From contig NC_045443.1 of NCBI RefSeq assembly GCF_002776525.5, positions 43,539,484-43,603,483 on the forward strand: DNA of 64,000 nt, in the 5' to 3' direction. This stretch comes from Piliocolobus tephrosceles. Taxonomy: Eukaryota; Chordata; Mammalia; Primates; Cercopithecidae. This document shows, in pieces, positions 10,338 to 22,330 of the stretch. Under the pieces are notes generated by a model, which saw only the letters and a program-made list of their open reading frames with translations, ran no database searches and had not been told where the DNA came from. The translations under genes and the position numbers were made by a program. Positions within the stretch are counted from its first letter, which is position 1, and each line of letters begins with the position of its first letter.

Positions 10338-10545
10338 TGGTTAAGATCCTTGAATTTAGAGCCAGCTACATTTGAATTTTACTCTCAATTCCTACTCTTA
10401 CATGTTTTGTTATCTGGACAAGTCAGTTATCCCTTAGAGTCTTAGTTTTTTCATCTTTAAAATGGACACAACAATTCCTACCTCACAAGGCTGTAGTTGG
10501 GAGTAGATTTTATTAAATCAAATATATTTTATAAAATCACTTCAT
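10338..10545 (+). repeat. MIR SINE
   Basis: 'ggttaagatccttgaattt', 'ttatctggacaagtcag', 'cttagttttttcatctttaa' and 'ctacctcacaaggctg' follow MIR order from its 5' half to its tail. Confidence 0.85.
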
Positions 10546-10694
10546 TTATGCATTCAACAAACACATTGGAGCCTATATTATATTACAGGTACAGGTACTT
10601 TTCTTTTTTTTAACTGTGACATACAATAAATAATACAATTTATAATGCCACCTAGGACACATATACACAAGCAAATTTTCATTAAGAAATTCCT

Positions 10695-10983
10695 GGCCGG
10701 ATGCAGTGGCTCACACCTGTAAACCCAGCACTTTGGGAGGCTGAGGTGGATGGATCACCTGAGGTCAGGAGTTTGAGACCAGCCTGGCCAACTTGGCAAA
10801 ACCCCGTCTCTACTAAAAATACAAAAATTAGCCGGGCATGGTGGTGGGTACCTGTAATCCCAGCTACTTGGGTGACTGAGGCAGGAGAATCACTTGAACC
10901 TGGAAGCCGGAGGTTGCAGTGAGCATCATGCCACTGCATTCTCCAGCCTGGGTGACAGAGTGAGACTCTGTCTTTAAAAAAAA
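10695..10983 (+). mobile_element. Alu (S-type), full length
   Basis: Begins GGCCGGATGCAGTGGCTCAC and ends with a short A tail, with the middle A-rich linker present. No convincing target-site duplication is seen. The right end abuts an MST/THE1 LTR. Confidence 0.96.
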
Positions 10984-11182
10984 GTGCTGAGCAAAGAGGA
11001 GAAAGCCCCTTATAAAACCATCAGATCTCATGCAACTCACTCACTATCATGAGAACAGCAGCATGGGGGTAACTGCCCCCATGATTCAATTACCTCCCAC
11101 TGAGTCCCTCCATGACACGTGGGGACTAGGGGAACTATAATTCAAGATGGAGTTTGGGTGGGGACGCAGTTGAACCATATCA
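10984..11182 (-). mobile_element. MST/THE1-type LTR, 5' half (ERVL-MaLR)
   Basis: Read on the minus strand it starts 'tgatatggttcaactgcgtc' and continues through 'gtgggaggtaattgaatcat' and 'catgagatctgatggtttta', the 5' half of an MST/THE1 LTR. The 3' half is missing: the sequence stops at the Alu at 10983. Confidence 0.88.
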
Positions 11183-11279
11183 CTGGGCCTGATTAATCAC
11201 CTTATTGCTGAATATTCCACCTGAGAGCTCTGTGGGCCTTTCAAACTCAGCTTATCCTATACTGAACATTCAAAGGTTG

Positions 11280-12045
11280 TTCGTCTTCTGTGCTTCCTAT
11301 TTCAGTGAGTGGCACTACCATTTAACCTGATGTTCATTTTCCACCCCATTCTCTCCCTCTTTCTACCTTCCTATCAATTGCAAAGTCCTGTAATTGTCAT
11401 TGTCATTGTCATTGTCCCTTCAAGATATCTGTAGAATATGTCTACTGGTCTACATCCTTGTAGGATATCTCTTTAATTCATAGACTCATAGTGGTTTCTT
11501 TGCCTAGTCTATCTTTTTACACTGCAGCCAGAGTTATCCTTCTAAAACATAAATACAACCAAGTCACTCTTCAGCTTAAATCTAACCATGTTTCAGATGG
11601 TTCTCAGATTAAAGTAAAAACTTTTTTAACAAGAATTTACAAAACCCCTTTTTACCATATGCAAACCTATTTTCTGCAACTTGAGAGTGCCTCGCTCTCT
11701 ATTCTTCAGGTATCTTCAAATAGCATTTCTTCTGCATAGGATTTTCTTTACTCCATCCTCCCCAACCTTTTGGATGACATCCTTGATCCATAGCTTAAGC
11801 ATCACTTCTTCCAAGAAGCCTTCCTGACTCCCTGGGCCATGTTTGATGTCCCATCTGGATGCTCTCAGTACACTCTGAACTCTTCCCATGGTAACACTTA
11901 TTATGCCACACCATAATTACCTATTTACAAATATGTTGACTGCACAAAGATAGGGATCAGTTTACCATGTTCATTTTTGCGTCACCAGCTTCTAACACAA
12001 ATCCTTGCATCAAGCAGATGCCCAATTCATATTTGCTGGATGAAT
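11280..12045 (+). mobile_element. L2 3' end
   Basis: The order 'cagccagagttatccttct', 'accaagtcactcttcagctt', 'cttccaagaagccttcctg' and a terminal 'atttgctggatgaatt' is the 3' part of L2, which ends ATTTGTTGAATGAA in the family. Confidence 0.8.
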
Positions 12046-12119
12046 TAAAGAGAAATAATTTGGATTCAGGTATTAATGATAATTGATTATTATTAACTAT
12101 TGGTTCATATGAATAGTTG

Positions 12120-12330
12120 GTGTTCATTGATCATGCTTAACATTTTATTCTATCTCGTTCATCCTTAAAACAATCAACTAAAGACAGGCACTATTATCTT
12201 CACATTACAAATTAAAATCTGAAGCCCCCGAAAGTTCAGAATAACTTACCCAAAGTTATGCAACTCCTAAGCAACAAAATTAAAATAACTTGGGGCCACC
12301 TAAGTGAAACACTAATTCTTTTAACTTCTA
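12120..12330 (-). repeat. MIR SINE
   Basis: 'aggcactattatcttcacat', 'aaattaaaatctgaagcccc', 'cttacccaaagttatgcaac': inverted MIR core and 3' half. Confidence 0.85.
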
Positions 12331-12334
12331 TACC

Positions 12335-12955
12335 AAGTATGATGAGCTTTCTGGATCTCTTTGTTCTCATAGAGCCTTCACAGAAGGTGGGTAACTAGAG
12401 AGGGATGTTGATTAAGTCAGAGTCATCCTGAGCTGAACCATTATCTGTTCACCTGTAAGGCCAGCTTCCATTTCCTGGGCCTGAAACGGAGCTCAAGACT
12501 TCGATATTTTCTTCAGTTTGTTTGGTTGTATGTCAAAAAGCTTTTCTGAGAGTAAGCCTCCTAGTAGGTGCTGACCAAATGCTCCAGCAGTGGGCTCCTG
12601 TGATTGATGGTGTCCACAGAGAGAGGGAATCCAGGAGTCTGGAAATTGAGGTGTTAATCATGCTCTGTCAGGAGGCATTTTGCATTCTCTTTGTGATTGC
12701 TAATACATCTGGGGAGTGGCCTTGTTTCTTATAATGTTTCAGGAACTACCACAGTGAATTGTGATCCTGGGATTTACATTATCATTGTAGCTCAGTGGAA
12801 ATTCTGATAGACTATTGTTTCAGGACCTTTTGGGGAATCATAGTCTAGTGATTTGATGTGACTTCAGGAATTTTGATTATGCCATTTTGGACTGTGCCAG
12901 TCATCTTTATGATGGGTTGAACAGTTAAATAGAATGTCTTCCTCTTGTAAAACTC
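12335..12955. other. No gene or clear repeat seen
   Basis: Unremarkable sequence between two MIR copies. Confidence 0.5.
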
Positions 12956-12959
12956 CAGA

Positions 12960-13150
12960 CATAGGCCAGATTTCATCTCACTTATTCTTCACTGCATCCG
13001 TCTTGGGCAAGGGAGTGGCAATTGTTCATTCTTTTACAGTGAGGACAATGGGGGCCAGAGAGGTTAATTGGCTTACCTCATTGGGACATCCAGATTACAG
13101 TAGCTCAACATCATGGGCTTATGTTTCTGAGTCAGACTATTTCATCTTAC
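12960..13150 (-). repeat. MIR-like SINE
   Basis: 'cagtgaggacaatgggggcc' and 'agaggttaattggcttacc' match inverted MIR core order. Confidence 0.6.
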
Positions 13151-13196
13151 TGGAGGTGGAATGCACACTTTATATTTAACGGTTCACAATTCTTCC

Positions 13197-13236
13197 ATAT
13201 ATTTTCATTCATTCATTCACTCATTCATTCATTCAT
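13197..13236. repeat. (ATTC)n microsatellite
   Basis: About eight near-perfect ATTC units with one interruption (actc). It probably grew from the TGAATGAA tail of the adjoining inverted L2. Confidence 0.9.
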
Positions 13237-13700
13237 GACTATGGAGAGATTACTCTATGCCAGGTACTGGGGATAGAGTGGGAAATAAGACAGATAAGCT
13301 GTTAAGGAACTGATATTCTTATTGAACAGAGGGAACAGACAACATCTTGTAAACATGTTTACATTTTTCATTTCAAATAGTAATGTTCTATAGATAAAAT
13401 AAAAACAGAGTAACAGGATAGAGGGTACCTGGGATAGATGAAAAAACAATCACCAAAAAGCTTCCATGAGTTGGTGTCATATGATCTAATAGCAAAAGGA
13501 TGCTAGTAGCAAAAGGTCAAAGGCCAAGGAATAGAAATGCCATATCTTATAGACCATGGTTCAGAGGATTTTAAGCAAAGAAGTGATAGGGATTTCATCT
13601 TTGTTATGACAAGATCTCTTCGATTGCCATGCAGAGGTGGATGGAAGGAGGTAAAGTATGAAACAGTGAGAATAGAAAGAGATTATTGCAGTGGTTCAAT
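13237..13700 (-). mobile_element. L2 3' end and 3'UTR
   Basis: 'ctatgccaggtactgggga', 'ggaaataagacagataag', 'gaggattttaagcaaagaag' and 'gagattattgcagtggttca' are inverted L2 landmarks. Confidence 0.75.
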
Positions 13701-13714
13701 GGGAGATCTTCTTT

Positions 13715-13925
13715 TTTGAGTACTTACTATGTGTCAGACATTGTAAGTGCTTTCCACACATGTTTCCTATTTAGTGCTCACAAAATTCTATAGCGTAATT
13801 ATCTTCACATTTTTAGATAAAGAAATAGAAGGTTCAGAAGTTTAAATATCTCATACAAGGCCACTTAATCTAGGTGGCAGAATCAGAATTTAATTTCAAA
13901 GTCTGTACTGTTAAATGTTCTTTTC
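13715..13925 (-). repeat. MIR SINE
   Basis: 'gagtacttactatgtgtcag', 'cacatttttagataaagaa' and 'catacaaggccacttaatc' are the inverted MIR. Confidence 0.9.
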
Positions 13926-13929
13926 TAGC

Positions 13930-14370
13930 CCTGGCATATCTTAATGGTCTGCTGGGCCATTCTCCATGGATGTCCCTTCAGACACTTTCAACCTATTATA
14001 TCCAAAATCAAACTCGTTGTCTTCTTCCCTAAACCAATTTTTCCCCGTGGTTCCTCAATTATATTAATGGCATCACTCAGACTCAGTAATCCAGGCTAGA
14101 AACTCTAATGTCTTCTTAACTGTCTTTATACTGTGTTTTCTTCATTAATCTGCATCAAATTTGTCGCATCATTTTATCCATTTAAACTCTATTATCTAAC
14201 CCATTTCTATTCCTACCATCATTGCCTTGGTTTGGGTCAGTTCAACAATTCCAATTCCAACTGACCCAATTGGGGAACTTTATTAGATCAAAGTCATTCC
14301 CCATTGGTCCCCATTGCTCTTAGAATGGAGTTCACTCTTTTTAGCATGGCGGTCAATTTACTAATACTGG
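13930..14370 (+). mobile_element. L2 fragment
   Basis: 'atatccaaaatcaaactcg', 'ttccctaaaccaatttttcc' and 'ccattgctcttagaatggag' follow plus-strand L2 order upstream of its 3' end. Confidence 0.6.
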
Positions 14371-14449
14371 ATAGTTCATTTGTGGCTCAGAATATTGCTT
14401 GTATTGTAGCTTTGACTTATTTGTTTTTGCCACTGATAACTCTCACCAC

Positions 14450-16150
14450 ATATAACCAGTCATGCAAAGAGGAAGGTTAGGAACCTGCAGTCCAGTAATT
14501 CCTGATTGAACTGTTTAGATGTCCAGCATGAACTGTGATAACCAATGGATGAGACACAGTGTTCAAGGGCCAATAGGTGTTTCCATTGCCTCCTGGTAGA
14601 GCTTGTTGACCTAACAGCTCTGGGAAGCCACTCAACTAGATACATTTTTGTTGGATTGAATTGCATGGAAGGTATACAAAGAAAGACCTGAGTTTTAATG
14701 ACACACCAGAAGGAAAAGGCACCCAATTCTTATGGATAGGAGTCCTTTGATTTAAAAAATAAATGGAAATTTCTGGACAGCAGGAAATGCCAATTCCGGG
14801 TGAGATTTATCCTAATTCTATATTCAGTTTTGTTTATAGGCAATAGGTCCCTGTGGATTTAAGTACTGAATAGAGGGCTAAGAAACAGGGGAACTATATG
14901 GTTATTTTCTGAGTTGAATTTGCAGACCTACAATTTAGGGATTTAATTCTAGTTGTTAGAAACCAGCCAGTATTCTCTGTTTTTAAGCACTAGTAGTCAC
15001 CAGGCAAATATAAGGTGAAGTCTTTTCTGGTCTAGCCCCAGTAAAGATTCCTCAAACGTATGGTGGTTTTTTTTCAGAGATGTTCTCTGGCCTACTAGAT
15101 AATGAGAAAGAAAATTTAATAATAAGTTATTTTGTTCTACCATCTCTTATTAAAGAAATAAAACTTTTTAGGCTGTTGTCAGTGATGCCGAAGAAGATAA
15201 ATTGTTTTCTGCTAGTTTTAAGAATTGTGCTAGCAGTTGTTCTCTTTTTCATGTCACAGAATAAATAATAGTTTTGAAAGATAAGATAGAAAAGTTCCAT
15301 ATTTTCTACATTCAATTTAAGGTGAAGTATAATTTTTTAATATCTGTAGTATAAGTGAATTATAATTGTAAGCATAGTATACATGTTTAGTTGACAATCT
15401 TGTATTGTACAAACAATACTGTAACAACAACAGAAATCAAGCAAGAAAAAAAGAAAAGAAAAAGAAGTCTCTTATCTTGCCAATCTAAAATCAGCTGTTT
15501 TAATGTTTCCTTCTAGTTACTGTCAATATATATCTAATTTTCATATAGTTACAATCTTAGCATAGGCCTAACTTTATAATCATTTTTTGCGTCTAATGTT
15601 ACATAAGCCTTTTTTTTCCACATCCACTTCACATTTTTAAACCCCAATGTGCTTTTGTAATACAATTACTAGACAATAATGGATTTCTTCAAAAAGGGTC
15701 ACTAAGTTCTGTAAACGAAAGGTTTTCCTTGCTATTCTCAACATTACCATATTGTGGTTAATCACACTTTACTGTTTTAGCTAAAGACAACAGTCTGCCA
15801 GGGGTCAAACAGAGCTCCTGAGATAAATAGTCCTAGGACCTAAAGGGCCATATCATCATCTGTGAATGCTGAGACCTCAATTCTCCTTACTTGTTCTAAA
15901 AAGAGTACAAAGCTCATTAGATTTTACCCTTATGGCATTGAAGCTACTGCCTAATTTAATGGCAAGTAAAGTAAATGCATCTCGGGCCTTTGGTTTTCTA
16001 CATTTACTAGGTACTCAACAAAAGAAAGACCATTGATAACGTTAGCATAGATTCTAATGACAATGAAGAAACTACTGTGCATTCAGTCTTCCCAAAGCTC
16101 CTAAGCTCTTCCACCAAGGGAAAGACTGTTTTGTCATTAGATACAAAGGG
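14450..16150. other. No gene or clear repeat seen
   Basis: AT-rich sequence. A purine-rich A/G tract lies near 15440-15470. The short open frames are not supported by any motif. Confidence 0.5.
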
Positions 16151-16156
16151 AGGGTT

Positions 16157-16372
16157 TTTCTTTTTTTCCTTTTTAAGAGACAGGGTCATGCTCTGTCACC
16201 CAGGGTGGAGTGCAGTGGCATGATCATGGCTCACTGCAGCCTTGAACTCCTGGGCTCCAGGGATCCTCCCACCTCAGCCTCCTGAATAGAGAGGACTACA
16301 AGTGCGTGCTAGTAGTCTTAGCTATTAGTACATGCCTGGCTAATTTTTAGTTTTGTTTTGTAGAGATGGGGG
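16157..16372 (-). mobile_element. AluJ, piece 1 of 3
   Basis: The poly-T run and 'gagacagggtcatgctctg' start an inverted AluJ-type element. It proceeds to the middle linker 'ttttgtagagatggggg' at 16372, where an LTR interrupts it. It resumes at 17008-17049 and 18411-18477. Confidence 0.9.
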
Positions 16373-17007
16373 TGTGAAAGGAAATTAAATCTTGGGACCC
16401 TAAACTCATTAAGCCAAAGAGTACAGCCAAGCCGAGAACTGGATGATGCAAACCTGTTTCTGCGTTTTTGCTTCCTAAATAAGATGGCTACAAGATGAAA
16501 GTCTACACACCTCTGCCATATTTTGCCCACAAGGAAATTCCTAGTGAGCTTCAATATCTTTTAAGGTGTTTCTGTTAAAATGTCACAATTTTGCCATGGC
16601 AATGTAAATTTATAGCTTATCCTTACAGGTGCGGTCATCGCCTTGCCCATCACACACAAAGGCATATCTGATTGTTCTCCTGCCCCACTTTGTCTATGTT
16701 ATCCTACGTAAAATGCAGATTCCCTGCATTTTTCCTCTGCCCCATTTGTCTATATCACCTTACATAAAAAAATACAGATTCACTGAGCCGGTGAAAGGCA
16801 TGAACGACTATTTTTCCCTACCCGCCCCGCTTACATGAAAATTGTGTACTTCTCAATATCCCACCCTTTCCCCTTTAAATTTGGAGACCTCAAAATCATC
16901 TTCGGAGAAAGGCATAAACTTGTTTCCTGGGCACACACACTTAACTGTGGCAAATAAACCTCCTAAAATGATTGAGACTTCTCTCGTCATTTTTCTTGAT
17001 TGATATT
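16373..17007 (+). mobile_element. Class I-type LTR inserted in the AluJ
   Basis: Starts TGTGAAAGGAAATTAAATC. It holds an AATAAA signal near 16956 ('ggcaaataaacctcc') and a terminal 'gattgagacttctctcg' stretch typical of the R/U5 part of gammaretroviral-type LTRs. It splits the AluJ at its middle linker. The element at 42793-43137 starts with nearly the same sequence. MER4-group is my best guess; the subfamily is uncertain and the right boundary is accurate to a few bases only. Confidence 0.75.
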
Positions 17008-17049
17008 GGTCTCACTATGCTGCTCAAGCTGGTCTCAAACTCCTGAGCT
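17008..17049 (-). mobile_element. AluJ, piece 2 of 3
   Basis: 'ggtctcactatgctgctcaa' continues the AluJ directly after its linker. It ends at the L1 insertion point. Confidence 0.88.
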
Positions 17050-18398
17050 CCTCAGAAATAATACCACACATCTCCAACCATCTGATCTTTGACAAACCTG
17101 ACAAAAACAAAAAGTGGGGAAAAGATTCCCTATTTAATAAATGGTGCTGGGAAAACTGGCTAGCCATAAGTAGAAAGCTGAAACTGGATCCCTTCCTTAC
17201 ACCTTATACAAAAATTAATCCAAGATGGATTAGAGACTTAAATGTTAGACCTAAAACCATAAAAACCATATAAGAAAACCTAGGCAATACCATTCAGGAC
17301 ATAGGCATGGGCAAGGACTTCATGTCTAAAACAACAAAAGCAATGGCAACAAAAGCCAAAATAGACAGATGGGATCTAATTAAACTAAAGAGCCTCTGCA
17401 CAGCAAAAGAAACTACCATCAGAGTGAACAGGCAACCTACAGAATGGGAGAAAATTTTTGCCACATCTACTCATCTGACAAAGGGCTAATATACAGAACG
17501 TACAAAGAACTCAAACAAATTTATAAGATAAAAGCAAACAACCCCATCAAAAAGTGGGCAAAGGATATGAACAGACACTTCTCAAAAGAAAATGTTTATG
17601 CAGCCAATAGACACATGAAAAAATGCTCATCATCACTGGCCGTCAGAGAAATGCAAATCAAAACCACAATGAGATACCATCCCACACCAGTTAGAATGGC
17701 GATCATTAAAAAGTCAGGAAACAATAGGTGCTGGAGAGGATGTGGAGAAATAGGAACACTTTTACACTGTTGGTGGGACTGTAAACTAGTTCAACTATTG
17801 TGGAAGACAGTATGATGATTCCTCGAGGATCTAGAACTAGAAATACCATTTGACCCAGCCATCCCATTACTGGGTATATACCCAAAGGATTATAAGTCAT
17901 GCTGTTATAAAGGCACATGCACATGTATGTTTATTGCAGTACTATTCACAATAGCAAAGACTTGGAACCTACCCAAATGTCCACCAATGACAGACTGGAT
18001 TAAGAAAATGTGGCACATATACACCATGGAATACTATGCAGCCATAAGAAAGGATGAATTCATGTCCTTTGTAGGGACATGGATGCAGCTGGAAACCACC
18101 ATTCTCAGCAAACTATCGCAAGAACAGAAAACTAAACACCGCATGTTCTCTCTCATAGGTGGGAATTCAACAATGACAACACTTGGTCACAGGAAGGGGA
18201 ACATCACACACCGGGGCCTATTGTGTGGTGGGGGTAGCGGGGAGGGAAAGCATCACGAGATATACCTAATGTAAATGACGAGTTAATGGGTGCGGCACAC
18301 CAACTTGGCACGTGTATTCATATGTAACAAACCTGCATGTTGTGCACGTGTACCCTAGAACATAAAGTATAATTAAAACAAAACAAACAAAACAAAAC
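17050..18398 (+). mobile_element. L1PA-type L1, 5'-truncated, inserted in the AluJ
   Basis: Contains the C-terminal part of ORF2, the 3'UTR ('ggggcctattgtgtggtggg') and an A-rich tail with CAAAA repeats. It begins inside ORF2 at 'cctcagaaataatacc'. A 12-bp target-site duplication with two mismatches flanks it (aactcctgagct at 17038-17049, aattcctgggct at 18399-18410). The coding part is broken into separate frames (17307-17489, 17444-17815, 17927-18274), so it is dead. Confidence 0.95.
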
Positions 18399-18410
18399 AA
18401 TTCCTGGGCT

Positions 18411-18477
18411 TAAGTGGTCCTCCCACCTCAGCCTTTCAAAGTGCTGTGATAACAGGTGTGAGCCACTGCGCACGGCC
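18411..18477 (-). mobile_element. AluJ, piece 3 of 3
   Basis: 'taagtggtcctcccacctca' to 'gccactgcgcacggcc' completes the AluJ interrupted at 16373 and 17050. Confidence 0.9.
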
Positions 18478-18479
18478 AG

Positions 18480-19065
18480 GATATGTTAATGAAAGGATTT
18501 ACATGCTGTAAAGGCAACGTATAAAGAGTTACAGAGATCTTTCATTTGCTTTTCCTCATATTTGTTGAGAACTGTGTAGGAATTTCCCAAAACATTCCCT
18601 AAAATAAAGTGTGAGCGGACTTGGTGGTCTTCTTTGGAAAAGACCTGAGGGGAGAGAGGGTCACGTAGTGAGAAGCAGGGATGCAGACTATGGGATCTGA
18701 CTCATGAATTTCAAATGTCACAGTTAATAGTCAGAAGACCATGGAAGGTCACATCCAGGCACAGGGACCTGGTGAGGCGTGTGTGTATGTATCTACAATA
18801 CAGAAAATTAAGATGGACCAAAGAGAGCAAGTGACAGGGCTCTCTCACTATTTCTCACTTGGCATGTGAGATGACCTTCAGGAGCTTCTGTTCTAGTATG
18901 TTCCATTTACTAGACCAAAGTGTTCTAGGGTTTAATATGCTAATATTCATAAGCCTTGTTAATTACAACATTATCATCCCTGCTGTTATCATCTTCATCA
19001 GCCTCAACCAGGGAAGATCATATGTCCTTGGCCAATGAGACCTGCATAAATATGAATTTTACCTC
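18480..19065. other. No gene or clear repeat seen
   Basis: Unremarkable sequence between the nested AluJ and the next L1. Confidence 0.5.
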
Positions 19066-19081
19066 AGGCTCACCTAGTTTT

Positions 19082-19339
19082 TAAAAGTTTTTTAAAATTT
19101 TTATTATACTTTAGGTTCTAGGGTACATGTGCACAATGTGCAGGTTTGTTACATATGTATACATGTGCCAAGTTGGTGTGCTGCACCCATTAACTTGTCA
19201 TTTACATTAGGCATATCTCCTAATGCTTTCCCTCCCCGCTACCCCCACCACACAACAGGCCCTGGTGTGTGATGTTTCCCTTCCTGTGTCCAAGTTTTCT
19301 CATTGTTCAACTCCCACCTATGAGTGAGAACATGCGGTG
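19082..19339 (-). mobile_element. Short 5'-truncated L1PA 3' end
   Basis: Contains the inverted 3'UTR landmarks 'ctagggtacatgtgcacaat' and 'tgagtgagaacatgcggtga'. It is flanked by a perfect 16-bp duplication, aggctcacctagtttt, at 19066-19081 and 19340-19355. It is only 258 bp long. Confidence 0.97.
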
Positions 19340-19514
19340 AGGCTCACCTAGTTTTCAAAAAATAAGTATTGCTAATAGTGATTTACTGGCATTCATAGAT
19401 GAGATGACAAACTGCTAATGCAAGGATGCAATGGCCAAATGACCAAATACTGGGCTGTTGCTTACAGGAGAAGCTAGATATGCTGATTCCCGCTCTAACC
19501 ACAGCTGGGCTACT

Positions 19515-19812
19515 GTGGTTTGCTCATTCATTCATTCCTTTGTTGAGGAAGTACTGGTAGAGTGTCTACTCTGTGTCAGGTATTGTGTTAGAGGCTGGGC
19601 TCTCTGCATGAGCAAAGTAGGCAAATCCTGCTCTAGATGAGCCTTCTGGTGGAGAAGACAGGTATATACATAAGTGCGGAATTAAATCTGTGTTGGGTAC
19701 AACAAAGAAGACTGTGGGTGTAGATGAAGGGATGGTGACCTTGGCACAGGCTTCTCCAAGAAGTGATGATTGTCCCATGGCTGGAAAAAAGATTAACAAA
19801 GAATTGCAGACA
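19515..19812 (-). mobile_element. L2 3' end
   Basis: 'cattcattcattcctttgtt', 'tctactctgtgtcaggtatt' and 'gccttctggtggagaagaca' are inverted L2 landmarks. It continues beyond the MIR at 19815. Confidence 0.75.
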
Positions 19813-19814
19813 TT

Positions 19815-20035
19815 CACAAAGTGGGCATTATGTGCCAGTCTCAGATTTTAGTGCTTTCTATGAATAATCTCTGTGAAGTACGGACTCATGTTAACATATA
19901 GGTGAGAAACTTCGGCTTAGATACAATATATTACTTGTTTAGGATCAGCCAATGGGTGAGTAGAGGAGTGGGTTTTGGAACAGCTTGATTCCAAAGCCTG
20001 GAGTCCTAATCACCATGATATACTACTGTTGCCTA
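19815..20035 (-). repeat. MIR SINE inserted in L2
   Basis: 'gggcattatgtgccagtctc', 'taggtgagaaacttcggctt' and 'cctggagtcctaatcacca' are inverted MIR with 3' to 5' order intact. Confidence 0.8.
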
Positions 20036-20039
20036 TTCT

Positions 20040-20640
20040 CCCTGAAATAGAAGTTAACCAGGTGGAAAGGATGGTAGGAAGGACGTACCAGGGAGGTGAA
20101 ACAGCACGTGCAGAGCCCAGTGGTGGAAGAGAACTGGAATTACGTGAGGAAGCACAGAGAAGACCGAGTAACCAGGGCATGTGGGTGGGGGAGAATGTGG
20201 GGTGAGGCAGGGAGGTTGGCAGAGCCAGGCCACATAGGACCCGAACAGTCACGTCAGACTGTGGCCCTGCCCAAGAGGAAGTCACTGCAGGGATCTAAGC
20301 AGGAGTGAACATGATCAGAGTTGAATTTTGAAAAGGTCATTTTAGCTGCAGTGCAGAGCTTTAAAGGGGGCAAAAGCAGATTTGAGGAGATAAGTTAAAA
20401 GCCTTTTGGTTGGGGGTGGAGTTGAGAACAATAGAGGTGTAGAAGCAAGTCCTAACTTTTGGACTTTGGCAGTTTTGATGGATAATATCATTTATCGGGC
20501 AGGGAACAGTACAGGATGACACTGTTTGGAAGAAAAGGTCATGAATTTAATTTGGGCAGGTACAAGTTGAGGTGCCTTGAAGATATCCAGGTGTTTTCTA
20601 ACAGGCAGTTTTATATATAGCTGAGGAGCTCAGGAGGAGG
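20040..20640 (-). mobile_element. L2, continuation
   Basis: 'gagcccagtggtggaagag', 'ctaagcaggagtgaacatga', 'ggtcattttagctgcagtg' and 'cttttggttgggggtggag' are the inverted L2 3'UTR and ORF2 end. Confidence 0.75.
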
Positions 20641-20799
20641 GTTAGGGTTAGCTTAGACATTTGTGAGTGATTCCAGGAGAGGTTGTAATTGTGCCCATAG
20701 GCGTGGGCGACAAGGTCTAGGGAGAGAATCTTTGTATTTTCACTGCCCCTTCCTATGCTTTCTTCCTACTAATTTGCTTCTGAGGAGTATGTGTCCTTT

Positions 20800-21540
20800 T
20801 TCTTTGTCAGATTAGGACCTCTGACTGCCAGCCTGATTCCCTTAACCTTTCCCCAACAAACCTTCCCTCATCAGTTTCATCTTCATTCTATAATCCTCTG
20901 TCAAACTTCCTGAAGTCCACTTCCTTGCTGTGTACTCACTCATTTTTCACTATCTTGAGTGCTGACTTCTCTATTCTCAGCCCCACTGTCGTGTCTTTTT
21001 CAGAGGCAACTGTTGACCTATGCACTGGATCCAAGTGCTCATCTCAGGCTATGCTTCTCTGGCTTCTCCTTCGCATTTGATTGCTGCTTCTCTCGTTTAA
21101 GCATCCCCGTCTCTGCTTCCCTGGCATTCTTTTCTCAGTTCTCCTTTCTCTTTACATGCTTCTCTTTCTACTTCTCTATATGTGTATGTGTCTGCTGGAA
21201 TGTTTTCTTCTTCCTGCATCTAGACCTACACTTGCTACCTCAGCTATCTTGTTCAATACTGTGGCCTTAACCATCACTCCCATGAGGACAGTGCCCACAG
21301 GTATCTTTCTTGCCAGGACAGAGTACCTCAGACCCGAATGTCCAGCTGATGGCTAGACACCAATAGCATCTCAAACTCAGCATGGCCCGTATCAAATGTT
21401 TTCTTTTCCTCTGAAACAATTCAATGTTCTACACTGTTAATTTTAGTTGAGTTCCTCTTTTTTTCATTAATTCTCTTGAGTTTTACCATATTTACTCTCA
21501 CTTCTTATCATATTTCCTCTTACCTCCTGCCTGGGTATTT
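20800..21540 (+). mobile_element. L2 fragment
   Basis: Pyrimidine-rich plus-strand L2: 'caaacttcctgaagtccac', 'ggcttctccttcgcatttg' and 'catctcaaactcagcatgg'. Decayed, with approximate limits. Confidence 0.55.
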
Positions 21541-21593
21541 TGCAGTTGTCTCTAAATCAGTCTTTTTCCTTATTCCATCTTGCTCTGAATGAA

Positions 21594-21706
21594 TTCTCTC
21601 TCTCTCTCTCTCTCTCTCCATATATATACGTGTATATATGTATATATATGTGTGTGTGGTGTGTATATATATATATATATATTTATTTATTTTTTATTTA
21701 TTTATT
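21594..21706. repeat. Compound microsatellite (TC)n, (TA/TG)n, (TTTA)n
   Basis: A 25-base TC run, then alternating TA/TG with a perfect TA run, then TTTA/TTTTA units that join the A tail of the next inverted Alu. Confidence 0.9.
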
Positions 21707-21985
21707 TTTGAGATGGAGTCTTACTCTATCACCCAGGCTGGAGTGCAGTGACATGATCTCGGCTCACTGCAACCTCTGCCTCCTGGGTTCAAGCAATTCT
21801 TCTGCCTCAGCCTCCCGAGTAGCTGGGACTACAGGCATGCACCACTGTGCTTGGCTAATTTTTGTATTTTTAGTAGAGACGGGGTTTCACCATATTGGCC
21901 AGGCTGGTCTTGAACTCCTGACCTCATGATCCACCTGCCTCGGCCTCCCAAAGTGCTGGGATTACAGGCGTGAGCCACCACGCCC
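21707..21985 (-). mobile_element. Alu (S-type)
   Basis: 'gagatggagtcttactctat' to 'gtgagccaccacgccc'. It lacks the last five bases of the Alu 5' end (GGGCC-side). Confidence 0.96.
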
Positions 21986-22014
21986 TTCAAATTCTATATT
22001 TTTACTGTAAATGA

Positions 22015-22330
22015 ACTGTATACTCAACCCAGATGACATGGCTCCTTAGCCTAACATCTTTAATGATCCTCTATTGTCACCGAATTAAATACTAACCCTT
22101 AGCCTGTTTTTAAGGACCTCTTAGCATGATGCTGGCATAGCCTCCCACCTTTATCTCCTAATACCATCTAACATATATGAGCCACATATGGCAGCCTTTC
22201 CTACAGACTGTATTACACTTGAAGGCAGACATCTGTGCCTCAAAATCCTTGTATCACCTATACTTCACACTTAGACCATAGTACTTACTCACTAAAGTTT
22301 CGTTGTGTGCATGGAAAATTATGTACTAGT
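22015..22330 (+). mobile_element. L2 fragment
   Basis: 'gaattaaatactaaccctta', 'ctcccacctttatctccta' and 'acacttgaaggcagacatct' follow plus-strand L2 3' order. Diverged. Confidence 0.5.

Noticed and set aside
11391..11416. Four tandem CATTGT-like units as a CRISPR-like or regulatory array
   Set aside because: Too short, with no spacers; a simple local repeat within an L2-like stretch.
17307..18274. L1 ORF2 fragments as functional genes
   Set aside because: They are parts of one ORF2 broken by stops and shifts in a 5'-truncated copy.
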